A model generated the notes under the pieces. That model was not told the DNA's origin. It made no database searches and saw nothing but the letters and a program-made list of their open reading frames with translations. From Yersinia frederiksenii ATCC 33641 (GTDB lineage: Bacteria > Pseudomonadota > Gammaproteobacteria > Enterobacterales > Enterobacteriaceae), in NCBI RefSeq assembly GCF_000754805.1, contig NZ_KN150731.1, positions 310,001-374,000 of the forward strand: 64,000 nt of DNA. Direction: 5' to 3'. The translations under genes and the position numbers were made by a program. This document shows, in pieces, positions 32,001 to 40,255 of this stretch (within the stretch, counting starts at the first letter, position 1; every line of letters begins with the position of its first letter).

Positions 32001-32070
32001 CCAAAAACTGGATGCCACTATTCTGAATCAGCGTAATTTTCTGTTTATAGTCAGTGATCGTTGCCAGCAT
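29056..32070 (-). CDS. srfB: SrfB-like protein, predicted ASKHA (Hsp70/actin-fold) ATPase
   Basis: This protein of about 1004 residues is the SrfB family member of the operon. Three motifs of the actin/Hsp70 ATPase fold can be read in order: DVGNSHTCG at 252-260 (phosphate-1), DIGGGTTD at 568-575 (phosphate-2), and LLLTGRPSRFPG at 766-777 (adenosine). This strongly suggests an ATP-driven chaperone-like or scaffold subunit. The start at ATG 32070, four bases after the srfA stop, is preferred; a GTG 18 bases upstream overlaps srfA. The family is called a virulence factor from early Salmonella work, but no mechanism is shown by sequence. Confidence 0.85.
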   Translation of the reverse strand: MLATITDYKQKITLIQNSGIQFLDFALQPELEIELPNKFVRKSANGPLLRLNYNEHNGKYSLMVPGAAPEIVKPEFSFPLEQSLKLLNKIWLPLPFLRFNPPRTFINGPDNWARMQILVLDTPDQDGNTLRVTLAFDTKVYPEGHANEYLAPNENDIKTGLSFALAYHNEELAEFLDLTWVDGWLREVFIQQASEQEERTARHISASLREFEYQAHYLNLLELLGSQVSVPEIKINTSTLQEPAVNVDLILDVGNSHTCGILVEDHADESHGLKQTYELQIRDLSEPHYLYNELFESRVEFAQAKFGKQNFSVESGRDDAFIWPAITRVGREASRMALHRLGTEGSTGISSPRRYLWDEETYTPGWRFNETQSTQTDEPLATAPPLTHLVNDDGQPLYSLPLDERMPVFSPHYSRSSLMTFMLSELLAQALMQINSAAQRLKMTHANAPRQLRAIILTLPSAMPKPEREIFRRRMNEAIALVWKSMGWHPADDNFVSAADRAKSSVPVPSVQMEWDEATCGQMVYLYNETQVNFGGRTAAFFASMARPDKQLEAGESAGKTLRIASIDIGGGTTDLAITQYWLDDGIGNNVKISPRLLFREGFKVAGDDILLDVIQLYILPALQARLKQATVANTDVLMDKLFGNDGRMDGQSALRQQATLQIFMPVGRAILEAYESFDPLETNAEIEASFAELLSQPPTTKVLEYINSEVQRELPADAGEFDILQVPLVLKLSQLHGEFLSNRMSITQNLRSLAEVVSLYSCDVLLLTGRPSRFPGIQALFRHLQPLPNNRILSLDGYHTSDWYPFSKQGRIDNPKSTAAVGAMLCLLALDLRLAGFYFKAGDFQPYSTIRYLGMLDSSDALIDENVYYRDLDLDSTDYILPSEVHFQVRGTLCLGFRQLDNDRWPASPLYSLSIVDQELARKVAGDSVLHVRLKLAKVDKSLVDKDRMDKNSSPERVEIADAVLQDGSRVPLQHLRLKLNTLASNGSASTHYWIDSGSVFRK

Positions 32071-32074
32071 AATA

Positions 32075-33418
32075 TTATTTAGTCTCACGCTTCATCGTCA
32101 TTGGAAGGGTCGTATTGGCATCATAACGGCCTTTACAATCGGCAATACCGCTAGCACCTTGCTTACAGACCAGCTCAGGCATTTGATATTTTGACCCATC
32201 GCTACACTGCGCTCTGTAACGGCTATTGATCACCAAATTGCCCGATTTCATCAGCCCGGCAGTAATATTGGCGCGACAAGTGACATTATCGCCGTGGGTT
32301 ATTTTGGCGGTGCCTTTGCCATTTTTAAGCTGATATCTCAAGCTTGGTGCTTTACCCGTATGCGCGGTTTTAATGTCTGGGCTAACACGCCAGTTGCCAT
32401 TAAGGAATGTTGTTGAACCAATTTTGACGGCATCAGGCGGTAATATCAGCGCGCTTTTGCTCTGTGCCTCAGTCAATACCGGTGCGACGACAGACTCGGT
32501 AATAACGGGGGCTGGAGTGACGATGGTGGCATTTGCCAATGGCAGTTGTGGCTCAATGGCGGGTTGCACAATCTTGGTGACAGGCGCCATTACTGGCGGC
32601 GCAATTTCCTGAATTTTCGGCGCTTTATCTTCAGCAGTGACCGCTTTAACCGTGGGTGCCGCAGAGGCGCTTTCTGGCATGCCGCCACTAAATTGCACGA
32701 TTAATGCGACCATTAACGCCAACACCGGCAATATCCAGCTGAAACGCAGCCAGCGAGGCGATTTTTTTACCTCGCTGACAGGCGGTGCGAGTTCACTCTC
32801 CGGCATGGGCGCTATCACTGGCGCAATATCGGCTTGAGGTGGTAATTCAATCGCAGTGGCCGTGGCTAGGGCCACAGGGGGAATTGGCGCAGGCGCACTG
32901 GCACTCAGGGGCGAGGGAATGGGGTCGCTGCTTTCTGCCGTCTCGCGTAAACAATCCAGCGGATCAATGCGTGTTTTTTTATCCTGACTGACAAATCCCC
33001 AAAAAGTTAGCACGGGTTTGCCAGCCACTAAATACACGTGGTTCTGATCAGGAAACTGTATAGCTTTAGCCAGCAACACGCCAAATAGTCGTTGAGCGGC
33101 TTTATCTGATTTCTGTGCTCGCTGGCATAGGTCATTGACACTTGACCAGCACGCTGACAGTTGTTTAATCGCGGCTTTGCGCTCGGTGGTGCTGGCGGCT
33201 ATCCATGAGGTGACTTTACCGTCAATGGGGGAATACCAGTCAATGCGGTCACCTTGTTCGTTGAGCTGGGGAATGGCCAGGCAATCAGCAATAGGCTGCT
33301 GTTTTTTAAGGCGCAATGCTTCTCTTATCTGCAGTGCAGAAGCATAAACCGGCTGCCCGTTTTCGCCCAACGCCAGAATATCGTCCAAACTACCACTGCG
33401 TAAAAATGATTTTGCCAC
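32075..33418 (-). CDS. srfA: SrfA-like membrane protein
   Basis: This 447-residue first gene of srfABC starts at GTG with AAAGGTC about ten bases upstream. Residues 1-160 form a compact soluble domain, followed by a Pro/Ala-rich linker (165-215). One transmembrane helix follows (about 224-243, WLRFSWILPVLALMVALIVQ). The C-terminal part (from about 330) is Cys-containing and has repeated short beta motifs (SLRYQLKNGKGTAKITHG, CRANITAG). The layout suggests a single-pass protein linking the cytoplasmic SrfB/SrfC to the periplasm. It is divergent from amn. Confidence 0.8.
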   Translation of the reverse strand: MAKSFLRSGSLDDILALGENGQPVYASALQIREALRLKKQQPIADCLAIPQLNEQGDRIDWYSPIDGKVTSWIAASTTERKAAIKQLSACWSSVNDLCQRAQKSDKAAQRLFGVLLAKAIQFPDQNHVYLVAGKPVLTFWGFVSQDKKTRIDPLDCLRETAESSDPIPSPLSASAPAPIPPVALATATAIELPPQADIAPVIAPMPESELAPPVSEVKKSPRWLRFSWILPVLALMVALIVQFSGGMPESASAAPTVKAVTAEDKAPKIQEIAPPVMAPVTKIVQPAIEPQLPLANATIVTPAPVITESVVAPVLTEAQSKSALILPPDAVKIGSTTFLNGNWRVSPDIKTAHTGKAPSLRYQLKNGKGTAKITHGDNVTCRANITAGLMKSGNLVINSRYRAQCSDGSKYQMPELVCKQGASGIADCKGRYDANTTLPMTMKRETK

Positions 33419-33699
33419 GCAAAAAAGACCTTTGTAATGAAACCTAAGGCAGAAAATAATGTGTTATCTGCGACAGCCTATACTTTAGTGCGCATGAGAA
33501 GGAATCAAACGGCGGAATAAGTGGCAAAATGCCCCGTTGTTTACCGAAAAGTGTTTGGCAGACCTGACCGGATAATAGGACGAAACTATCGGATAGCTTC
33601 GTACCTTGGTGCTATTTGCGCTCATACACCTATTGCTGTCTGGATTTATTGCGTAAGCTCTAGCCATCGTCATGGGAATGTGTATTGCAAGGAGATACT

Positions 33700-35160
33700 T
33701 TGAATCAATCATCCGCTACAACTCATCTCTCGGCCCTTGAGGCCATAGAGAGACTGGAGACGTTATACGAGTCGGCGCTGACGGCATTGCGTGATGCTAT
33801 CAGCGACTATATTCGTGATGGTTCTTTGCCGGATGTCGGCGAGAGGGCCAAAGGTTTATTCTCATATCCACAGATCAGTGTCCGCTGGGACGGGCGGTTT
33901 CGTGATCGGCAACGCACCCGTGCTTATGGGCGTTTCTCGCGCACCGGTCAATACAGCACCACCGTCACGCGGCCAGCCTTGTTCAAGCCCTATTTGACTG
34001 AGCAACTGACTTTGCTTGAACACGAGTATGGTGCTGTTTTTGAAGTGACACCGTCACAACAAGAGATGCCATATCCGTTTGTGATTGATGGTTCTGACCT
34101 GGTTCTTGACCGCTCAATGACCGCAGGGTTGGCTCAGCACTTCCCAACCACAGATTTGGCTATGATTGGCGACGGCATTACTGATGGTATTGATACCCTC
34201 ACAGCCGACTTCCCGCTGTCGCATTTTGATGCACTGCGTACCGATTTTTCACTGGCACGACTGAAACACTATACCGGCACCCCGGCAGAACATATTCAGC
34301 CCTATATTCTGTTTACCAATTACAGCCGCTATGTTGATGAGTTTGTCAGTTGGGCTTGTGAGCAAATTCTAGACCCAGCCAGCCCTTACAAAGCATTATC
34401 CTGCGCCGGAGGAAGCTACATAACGGCCGAGAATGCGGATCCTGAAAAAACCACTTCCGATCTGGCGTGGAAAAAGTATCAGATGCCGGCTTATCATTTA
34501 ATGGCTGAAAGTGGGCATGGTATTACGCTGGTGAATATTGGTGTCGGCCCATCAAACGCCAAAACTATTTGTGACCATCTGGCTGTGATGCGGCCTCATG
34601 CCTGGTTGATGATTGGGCACTGTGGCGGTTTACGTGAGAGTCAGGCTATTGGCGATTATGTGCTGGCTCATGCTTATTTGCGTGATGACCATGTGCTGGA
34701 CGCGGTATTGCCACCGGATATCCCGATCCCAAGTATTGCCGAAGTACAGCGCGCACTGTATGACGCCACGAAAGCGGTGAGTGGGATGCCGGGGGTTGAA
34801 GTCAAGCAGCGGCTACGTACCGGCACTGTGGTGACCTCGGATGATCGTAACTGGGAGCTGCGTTTTTCTGCTTCTGCACTGCGATTTAGTTTAAGCCGTG
34901 CGGTGGCCGTTGATATGGAAAGTGCCACGATTGCCGCGCAAGGTTATCGTTTCCGCGTGCCTTATGGCACCTTACTGTGTGTCTCCGACAAACCCCTGCA
35001 TGGCGAAATCAAGCTGCCGGGTCAGGCCAATCACTTCTATGAAGGGGCTATTTCTGAGCACCTGCAAATTGGTATCCGGGCGATAGATTTGCTGCGTGCC
35101 GAAGGGGATCAACTGCATTCTCGCAAATTGCGCACCTTTAACGAGCCACCGTTCCGTTAA
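33700..35160 (+). CDS. amn: AMP nucleosidase
   Basis: Amn cleaves AMP to adenine and ribose 5-phosphate in the cytoplasm and tunes adenylate pools. The N-terminal AMN domain (about 10-180) is followed by a nucleoside-phosphorylase-like domain with GHGITLVNIGVGPSNAKTICDH, MIGHCGGLRESQAIGDYV and VDMESATIAAQGY. It has 486 residues against 484 in E. coli. The TTG at 33700 was chosen because AAGGAGAT precedes it; the frame also runs five codons further upstream to another TTG. The gene contains a matS site. Confidence 0.95.
   Translation: MNQSSATTHLSALEAIERLETLYESALTALRDAISDYIRDGSLPDVGERAKGLFSYPQISVRWDGRFRDRQRTRAYGRFSRTGQYSTTVTRPALFKPYLTEQLTLLEHEYGAVFEVTPSQQEMPYPFVIDGSDLVLDRSMTAGLAQHFPTTDLAMIGDGITDGIDTLTADFPLSHFDALRTDFSLARLKHYTGTPAEHIQPYILFTNYSRYVDEFVSWACEQILDPASPYKALSCAGGSYITAENADPEKTTSDLAWKKYQMPAYHLMAESGHGITLVNIGVGPSNAKTICDHLAVMRPHAWLMIGHCGGLRESQAIGDYVLAHAYLRDDHVLDAVLPPDIPIPSIAEVQRALYDATKAVSGMPGVEVKQRLRTGTVVTSDDRNWELRFSASALRFSLSRAVAVDMESATIAAQGYRFRVPYGTLLCVSDKPLHGEIKLPGQANHFYEGAISEHLQIGIRAIDLLRAEGDQLHSRKLRTFNEPPFR
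34045..34057. promoter_or_regulatory. matS site (MatP binding)
   Basis: GTGACACCGTCAC fits GTGACRNYGTCAC at every position. It is inside the amn coding region. Confidence 0.9.
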
Positions 35161-35236
35161 TCTCATGGATTCATTGAAGAAACCATAGGCTCGCCGTATA
35201 TAAAGGTAATCTCAGGCAGGGGCTTAAAATCCCTGC

Positions 35237-35365
35237 CTAGCGGCGAACCCCGGTACCAATACTGATGCTGGATATGCCACTCGAACCGCCACTCACCCCG
35301 ACATGACCGGTATTCACACAAGCAATCAGTAACAATGTAATCATCACAATGGTTAATTTTTTCAT
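35237..35365 (-). CDS. 42-residue small lipoprotein
   Basis: A short frame between amn and apbE encodes 42 residues. It has a lipoprotein signal, MKKLTIVMITLLLIAC, with lipobox LIAC. A short Gly/Ser-rich tail (VNTGHVGVSGGSSGISSIS) follows. AGGAAAGCG precedes ATG. A hairpin (AGGCAGGG/CCCTGCCT) overlaps the stop codon. The signal peptide, ribosome site and position make it a credible gene missed because of its size. No function can be assigned. It lies downstream of apbE on the same strand reading and may share or follow its own promoter. Confidence 0.65.
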   Translation of the reverse strand: MKKLTIVMITLLLIACVNTGHVGVSGGSSGISSISIGTGVRR

Positions 35366-35463
35366 TCGCTTTCCTGAGTTCACGAGCAGGCTATTGGTGC
35401 AGCGGCAGGTCAGAAAGCCGTCATACCCATAATGCTACTTACCTTAATTATATCAAACTATGA

Positions 35464-36504
35464 TTAATGCTGATCGGGTGCCAAAAATGCTTTGAATTGT
35501 GGCGTCATCACCGCAGTGAATCCTTGGTCGGTTTTGGTAATGAGATACACCGCTAATCCTTTTTTCTCAGCCAGCTTCAACGCTTTTTCTGTTCCCAGCA
35601 CCATCAGCCCGGTATCCCAGCCATCAGCTTCCAATGCAGTCGTCGCAATCACGGTGGCGGAGACCAGTTTATGATTGATGGGGCGGCCTGTCGCCGGGTC
35701 CAACACATGAGAATAACGCAGGCCTCCTTGCTCAAAATAGTTGCGGTAACTGCCAGCAGTACTGATGCTGTAGCCTTGCAGACCCACCAGTGCCTGTACG
35801 GCATTTTCCTGGTCGGTCGGTTTCTGAATAGCGACACGCCATGGCCGCCCTTGACCATTCACACCACGGGAAGAGACCGCGCCACCCACCGAGATTAAAT
35901 AGTTGGTAATCCCTTTGCGCATCATCATGTTGACTAAGAGATCAACCCCATAGCCTTCTCCCATGGTCGAGAGGTCAACATATAAATCAGGCAAGTCTTT
36001 TTGTAGCCATTCACCACGGTTATCACTAATAAGCTTCAAATGCTGCAAGCCAACTTGCTGGCGTGCGCGCTCGATCTGATCTTGGGTCGGTATGTTAATC
36101 GGCTGCTTCTCTGGGCCAAATCCCCATAAATTCACCAGCGGGCCGACAGTGATATTCATCGCGCCATCAGTATCACGACCGATACGCTGAGCCTGCAAAA
36201 TAATATCAGCCATACCTTGCGCAATCGGCTGTGGTTCAGTGCCGCGATACTGATTAAAGCGGGAAAGCACCGACGTTTTACGATAGGTAGAAATATCATC
36301 ATTGGCTTGCTCCAACAGCGCATCTATTTCCTGTTGTAATTGATGTGGGTCGGGTGTGGTGGCGCCACTGACTTTGACACTGTAGAAAGTCCCCATAGTT
36401 TTACCTTCAATATCAATTTGTTGTCTGGTTTCAGCGTCATGACAGGCGGTCAGCAGGCTGAATAGTGCGCTCAATAATAATCCTTGGGCAAAACGGGGGG
36501 CCAT
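35464..36504 (-). CDS. apbE: FAD:protein FMN transferase ApbE
   Basis: ApbE attaches FMN covalently to threonine residues of exported flavoproteins such as Nqr and Rnf subunits. The 346-residue precursor has a lipoprotein signal (LLLSALFSLLTAC). Family motifs are GKTMGTFYSVKVSG, the nucleotide-binding stretch MNITVGPLVNLWGFGP, VDLSTMGEGYGVDLLV and the metal site HVLDPATGRPINHKLVSATVIA with ALEADGWDTGLMVLG. E. coli ApbE has 351 residues. AAGGACGCCCC precedes ATG. No flavoprotein target is adjacent. Confidence 0.93.
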   Translation of the reverse strand: MAPRFAQGLLLSALFSLLTACHDAETRQQIDIEGKTMGTFYSVKVSGATTPDPHQLQQEIDALLEQANDDISTYRKTSVLSRFNQYRGTEPQPIAQGMADIILQAQRIGRDTDGAMNITVGPLVNLWGFGPEKQPINIPTQDQIERARQQVGLQHLKLISDNRGEWLQKDLPDLYVDLSTMGEGYGVDLLVNMMMRKGITNYLISVGGAVSSRGVNGQGRPWRVAIQKPTDQENAVQALVGLQGYSISTAGSYRNYFEQGGLRYSHVLDPATGRPINHKLVSATVIATTALEADGWDTGLMVLGTEKALKLAEKKGLAVYLITKTDQGFTAVMTPQFKAFLAPDQH

Positions 36505-36692
36505 GGGGCGTCCTTACAAGAAAAATAGCGGGTGTGGGATTATATGCTTTTCGTCTGACAGCTGAATAGGTCGTCTTAACGGTCAGATACAGCGCAAATG
36601 TAGAGTCACCATAGGCTGATTCAACCAGATTAGTGACAGTATCTGTTTAATAATCAGAGTTATCCTTTCGCCCATCAATCAAGAGAACCCCT

Positions 36693-37451
36693 ATGCACTT
36701 TACTCAAGCCATTGCCAGACTCCCTGCTGACACCTGTGGCAGCGGCCAGACCACCTCAAAATTGGGTGCGCCAGATATTGCTGCAACGGGTAACCAGTTC
36801 TTGGCTTATGTGGCTACTTTGCTTCGTCTTGGTCTGAAAGTGACGATTTTACCGGCGGCTCCGGCATTTCCTGATGCACACTTTGTGGAAGATACGGCAG
36901 TCGTGATGCCCGAACTGGCGGTAATAACACACCCCGGCGCGCCGAGTCGTCAGGGCGAGGTCGACACCATCGAGCCACTGTTTACTGACCGCCCGGTTTT
37001 TCGTATGAGTCAGCGCGGCCATCTTGATGGTGGTGATGTTTTGTTGGTGGATAAGCAGTTTTTCATCGGGTTAACGTCGCGTACCGATGAGGCAGGGATC
37101 AGCGAATTTTCGGCAGCGGTAGGGCGCTATGGTTATCAAGTCACCACCATCGAAGTGAGTGCTGGTCTGCACCTGAAATCGATTGTGAACTACGTGGGCC
37201 ACAATACGTTATTACTGACCGAGGATTATCAGCACCATCCGGCATTTGCCAGCTTTAATAGTATAGTGATTCCCGAGGCAGAATCTTACGCGGGTAATAC
37301 CTTATGGATCAATGATACGTTGATTACACCTCAAGGTTATCCTGATACGTTGGCACAAATTGAAAAGTTAGGGATGCCCATTATACAACTTGATACCAGC
37401 GAGTTTAAAAAGATGGATGGCGGCTTAACTTGCCTGTCACTGCGTTTCTAA
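36693..37451 (+). CDS. DDAH-type dimethylarginine dimethylaminohydrolase family protein
   Basis: This 252-residue amidinotransferase-fold hydrolase has the DDAH pattern: FVEDTAVVMPE (about 65-75), RGHLDGGDVLLVD near 111, the catalytic His in SAGLHLKSIVNYVG, and the nucleophile Cys at the very C-terminus (GGLTCLSLRF). DDAH enzymes convert methylated arginine to citrulline and methylamines; arginine-deiminase-like activity is a possible alternative. It heads a probable operon with an amino-acid ABC importer, which suggests uptake and breakdown of an arginine-like substrate. Confidence 0.85.
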   Translation: MHFTQAIARLPADTCGSGQTTSKLGAPDIAATGNQFLAYVATLLRLGLKVTILPAAPAFPDAHFVEDTAVVMPELAVITHPGAPSRQGEVDTIEPLFTDRPVFRMSQRGHLDGGDVLLVDKQFFIGLTSRTDEAGISEFSAAVGRYGYQVTTIEVSAGLHLKSIVNYVGHNTLLLTEDYQHHPAFASFNSIVIPEAESYAGNTLWINDTLITPQGYPDTLAQIEKLGMPIIQLDTSEFKKMDGGLTCLSLRF

Positions 37452-37510
37452 CCCTTTTTATCTCTGACTGTTCGCCATTTTTATGACTTGCCAACACTGG
37501 GATGTTAACG

Positions 37511-38284
37511 ATGAAAAAGACATTAGCAGCATTATTGACTGGCCTGATACTTTCCGCCCCTGTTGCGGCCCAAACGATTGATACCATCAGTTTCGGGGTT
37601 GATGGGGGATATCCTCCTTTTGACGTGCTGGCGCCTAGCGGCGAGATAACCGGTTTTGATATCGATATCGCCAATGCCCTGTGTGACAATCTGCATGCCA
37701 AATGTGTGTTCGTCAAACAGCCATTTGAGAGCATGATTGCAGCCCTCAATGCCCGTAAGTTCGATGCCATTATTGCGTCCCTCAGTATTACTGAAGAGCG
37801 TAAAAAAGAAGTCGATTTTACCGATCGCTATTACCGCAGTGCCGCACAGTTAGTCGCGCGTAAGGGCAGCACCTTGTCACCTGATGTGGCCACGTTGAAA
37901 GGTAAAACTGTTGGGGTGCAAACCGGCTCTATCCATGAGGCCTTTGCGAAAAAACATTGGGCTGGGCAGGGCATAAAAATTGTTTCTTATGCTAACCAGG
38001 ATAATGTGTATCTGGACCTGATGTCCGGGCGCATCAATGCTTCACTACAAGACAATATTCAGGCCGCCAGTAGCTTTATTGATACACCTCGCGGGCAGAA
38101 ATTTGCCTTTGCCGGCCCGGTGATTCAAGACGAAACCATCTCCACAGATGTCGGTATCGCGGTGGGTAAAGATAACCCGGCACTGCGTGATGCGCTAAAT
38201 GGCGCGATTAAGGCTATCCGCGCAGACGGTACCTATGACGCGATTGTGAAGAAGTATTTCAGTTTCGATATTTACGGGAACTGA
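37511..38284 (+). CDS. Amino-acid ABC transporter substrate-binding protein
   Basis: This periplasmic binding protein (SBP_bac_3 family) of 257 residues is most like ArtI/HisJ/ArgT. It has a signal peptide MKKTLAALLTGLILSAPVAAQT. Typical motifs are FGVDGGYPPFDVLAPSGEITGFDIDIANAL, KQPFESMIAALNARKFDAII and VGVQTGSIHEAF. The ATG at 37511 has GGGAT upstream and starts the signal peptide; an ATG nine bases earlier is less likely. With the DDAH gene upstream, an arginine-type or methylarginine ligand is inferred. Confidence 0.88.
   Translation: MKKTLAALLTGLILSAPVAAQTIDTISFGVDGGYPPFDVLAPSGEITGFDIDIANALCDNLHAKCVFVKQPFESMIAALNARKFDAIIASLSITEERKKEVDFTDRYYRSAAQLVARKGSTLSPDVATLKGKTVGVQTGSIHEAFAKKHWAGQGIKIVSYANQDNVYLDLMSGRINASLQDNIQAASSFIDTPRGQKFAFAGPVIQDETISTDVGIAVGKDNPALRDALNGAIKAIRADGTYDAIVKKYFSFDIYGN
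37974..37981 (+). other. KOPS (FtsK-orienting octamer)
   Basis: GGGCAGGG on the + strand, inside the binding-protein gene, points toward dif. Confidence 0.6.
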
Positions 38285-38352
38285 TTTTTTGCTCCGACCG
38301 GGCGGCTTGCTGAAACGTCCGGTTGCCGTTTTTCAGCATGGGGAGGCCGATA

Positions 38353-39042
38353 ATGGTAACAGACTATTTGCCGTTACTGGCACAAGGGGCGGGGTTATCG
38401 CTGTGTGTGATGCTGCTTTCATTGGCGGTGGCGCTGATTCTTGGGCTGATTAATGCGGTTATCAAACTGTTTGGCCCGCGCTGGCTACGTTGGATATCAA
38501 CCGGATACACCACGTTGGTGCGCGGCATCCCTGAGCTGGTCATTATGCTATTGCTGTTTTTTGGCGGCGAAATGTTGGTTAACGGCTTCCTGAGTTTATT
38601 GGGGTTGGGGCCCGTTCGCTTTAACACCTTTATTTCCGGAGTGCTGGCGATTGGCATCGTGTTTGGTGCTTATTATACCGAAACCTTCCGTGGTGCTTTT
38701 CAAACCGTTGATCGCGGCCAGCTAGAGGCTGCGGTGGCTTACGGTATGCGGCCCGGTCAAGTATTCCGCCGCATTATGTTGCCGCAAATGCTCAGCTTTG
38801 CTATTCCCGGTATTAATAATAACTGGTTGGGTTTGATGAAAGCCTCGGCATTAATCTCTATTTTGGGCTTAGAAGATATGGTGTGGCTGGCTGAACAGGC
38901 CGGGCGGGCGACCCAAAAACCTTTCTTGTTTTATTTCCTGGTGGCACTGATTTATATGGTGATTACCGCGCTTTCTAGCTGGGGCTTTAGCCTGCTGGCC
39001 CGGCGCTATGCACTATCGACCTCAACGGCGAGGGCGCGCTAA
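38353..39042 (+). CDS. Amino-acid ABC transporter permease (HisQ/ArtQ-like)
   Basis: This 229-residue inner-membrane permease has about five helices. It contains the EAA loop typical of importers, QLEAAVAYGMRPGQVFRRIMLPQ (about 125-147), which normally docks on the ATPase. The ATG at 38353 follows GGGAGGCCGATA; an ATG 30 bases earlier has no site. It overlaps the next permease gene at TAATG. It is the HisQ-like half of a heteromeric channel. Confidence 0.88.
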   Translation: MVTDYLPLLAQGAGLSLCVMLLSLAVALILGLINAVIKLFGPRWLRWISTGYTTLVRGIPELVIMLLLFFGGEMLVNGFLSLLGLGPVRFNTFISGVLAIGIVFGAYYTETFRGAFQTVDRGQLEAAVAYGMRPGQVFRRIMLPQMLSFAIPGINNNWLGLMKASALISILGLEDMVWLAEQAGRATQKPFLFYFLVALIYMVITALSSWGFSLLARRYALSTSTARAR

Positions 39043-39764
39043 TGAATCTGCAAACCGTGCTGGAAGCCATCCCTACATTTCTGTATAGCGACGGTTCAGA
39101 CACCACCGGGCTGGCGATGACCGCCAAACTGTTTTTACTGTCGGTATTCCCCGGCCTGCTATTGGCGCTGTTAATGGCCATCGGGCAAGCATTTGGCCCG
39201 CGACCACTCGCCTGGCTCATCCGCAGCGTGACCTACTTCTTTCGCAGCACGCCGCTTTATCTGCAATTAATGCTGATTTACTACGGCCTGTCGCAGTTTG
39301 ATATTGTGCAGTTGGGCTGGCAGGATGACCAACCATTTTGGTTGCTGTTCCGCGATGCCACCTTCTGCGCCGTGCTGGCCTTGGTGCTCAATACCAGTGC
39401 TTATGTTGCCGAACTATTGGCTGGCATGATGGTGACCTTTCCCCGTCAGGAGTGGGTGGCTGGCGAGGCGTTTGGTATGACGCAGTGGCAAATTATCCGT
39501 CGCTTGGTATTGCCGGCAACCTTACGCCGTGGTATTCCGGCGCTGAATAACGAAATGGTCTTCCTGCTGCATGCGACCTCTCTCGCCAGCACGGTCACCT
39601 TGCTGGATATCACCGGTGTCGCCCGTTCTTTCTATGCCGCCACTTACTCACCCTTTATCCCATTTTTGATGGCTGCAGCCCTGTATTTGCTCTGTACTTT
39701 TCTATTGATTTTCTTATTTTCGCGCGCGGAACGGCGCTGGTTGGCCTTTGCCCGCCACGACTGA
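39042..39764 (+). CDS. Amino-acid ABC transporter permease (HisM/ArtM-like)
   Basis: This 240-residue second permease shows the paired EAA loop VAGEAFGMTQWQIIRRLVLPATLRR (about 140-164). It starts within the stop of the preceding gene, so translation is coupled. No ATPase gene follows: the next gene is a convergent Lrp regulator 21 bases away. The importer must use an ATPase encoded elsewhere, for example a HisP or ArtP type protein. Confidence 0.88.
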   Translation: MNLQTVLEAIPTFLYSDGSDTTGLAMTAKLFLLSVFPGLLLALLMAIGQAFGPRPLAWLIRSVTYFFRSTPLYLQLMLIYYGLSQFDIVQLGWQDDQPFWLLFRDATFCAVLALVLNTSAYVAELLAGMMVTFPRQEWVAGEAFGMTQWQIIRRLVLPATLRRGIPALNNEMVFLLHATSLASTVTLLDITGVARSFYAATYSPFIPFLMAAALYLLCTFLLIFLFSRAERRWLAFARHD

Positions 39765-39785
39765 GGTAGCAGGCCCGCCAAAAAT

Positions 39786-40241
39786 TCAGGATCGCTTAAT
39801 CGCTTGTAGTTCGGTGATAGTGACAATTTTATCGACACGGAATTTTTTACTGGTCAGCCAGGTATCAGCCAGTAATCGGTAGTGTTCCATGTTGCGACAG
39901 CCAATACGCAGCAGAAAATCGAAACTGCCGCCAACGAGCCAACAATCCAGCACTTCGGGGGTTTTACGGACCTCTTGTTCAAAGGCGGCTTGGGAATGAC
40001 CGTGATCGGCCAGCGCAATTTGTGCCTGGATCACAAATGCGTGCTCCGGCTCCGGTAACTCAATAATCGCGCTGTAGCCACGAATAATACCGGCTCGCTC
40101 CAGTAACCGAACACGCTCCAGACAGGGGCGGGCGGTCAGATTGACCTGTTCAGACAGCTTCTGATAAGAGATACGACCATCCTGGCTCAGGATTTCAAGG
40201 ATTTTTTTGTCAATTCGGTCAAGCCGGGCTTTCTTTTCCAC
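39786..40241 (-). CDS. Lrp/AsnC-family regulator
   Basis: This regulator of about 151 residues has an N-terminal helix-turn-helix (LDRIDKKILEILSQDGRISYQKLSEQVNLTARPCLERVRLLE) and a C-terminal RAM/ligand-binding domain. The start is uncertain. GTG at 40241 is chosen; a TTG at 40256 would place its first base on the first base of the divergent gene's ATG. It probably responds to an amino acid and controls the divergent deacylase gene, the ABC operon that converges on it, or both. Confidence 0.82.
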   Translation of the reverse strand: MEKKARLDRIDKKILEILSQDGRISYQKLSEQVNLTARPCLERVRLLERAGIIRGYSAIIELPEPEHAFVIQAQIALADHGHSQAAFEQEVRKTPEVLDCWLVGGSFDFLLRIGCRNMEHYRLLADTWLTSKKFRVDKIVTITELQAIKRS

Positions 40242-40255
40242 AGATAGGACGTCCA

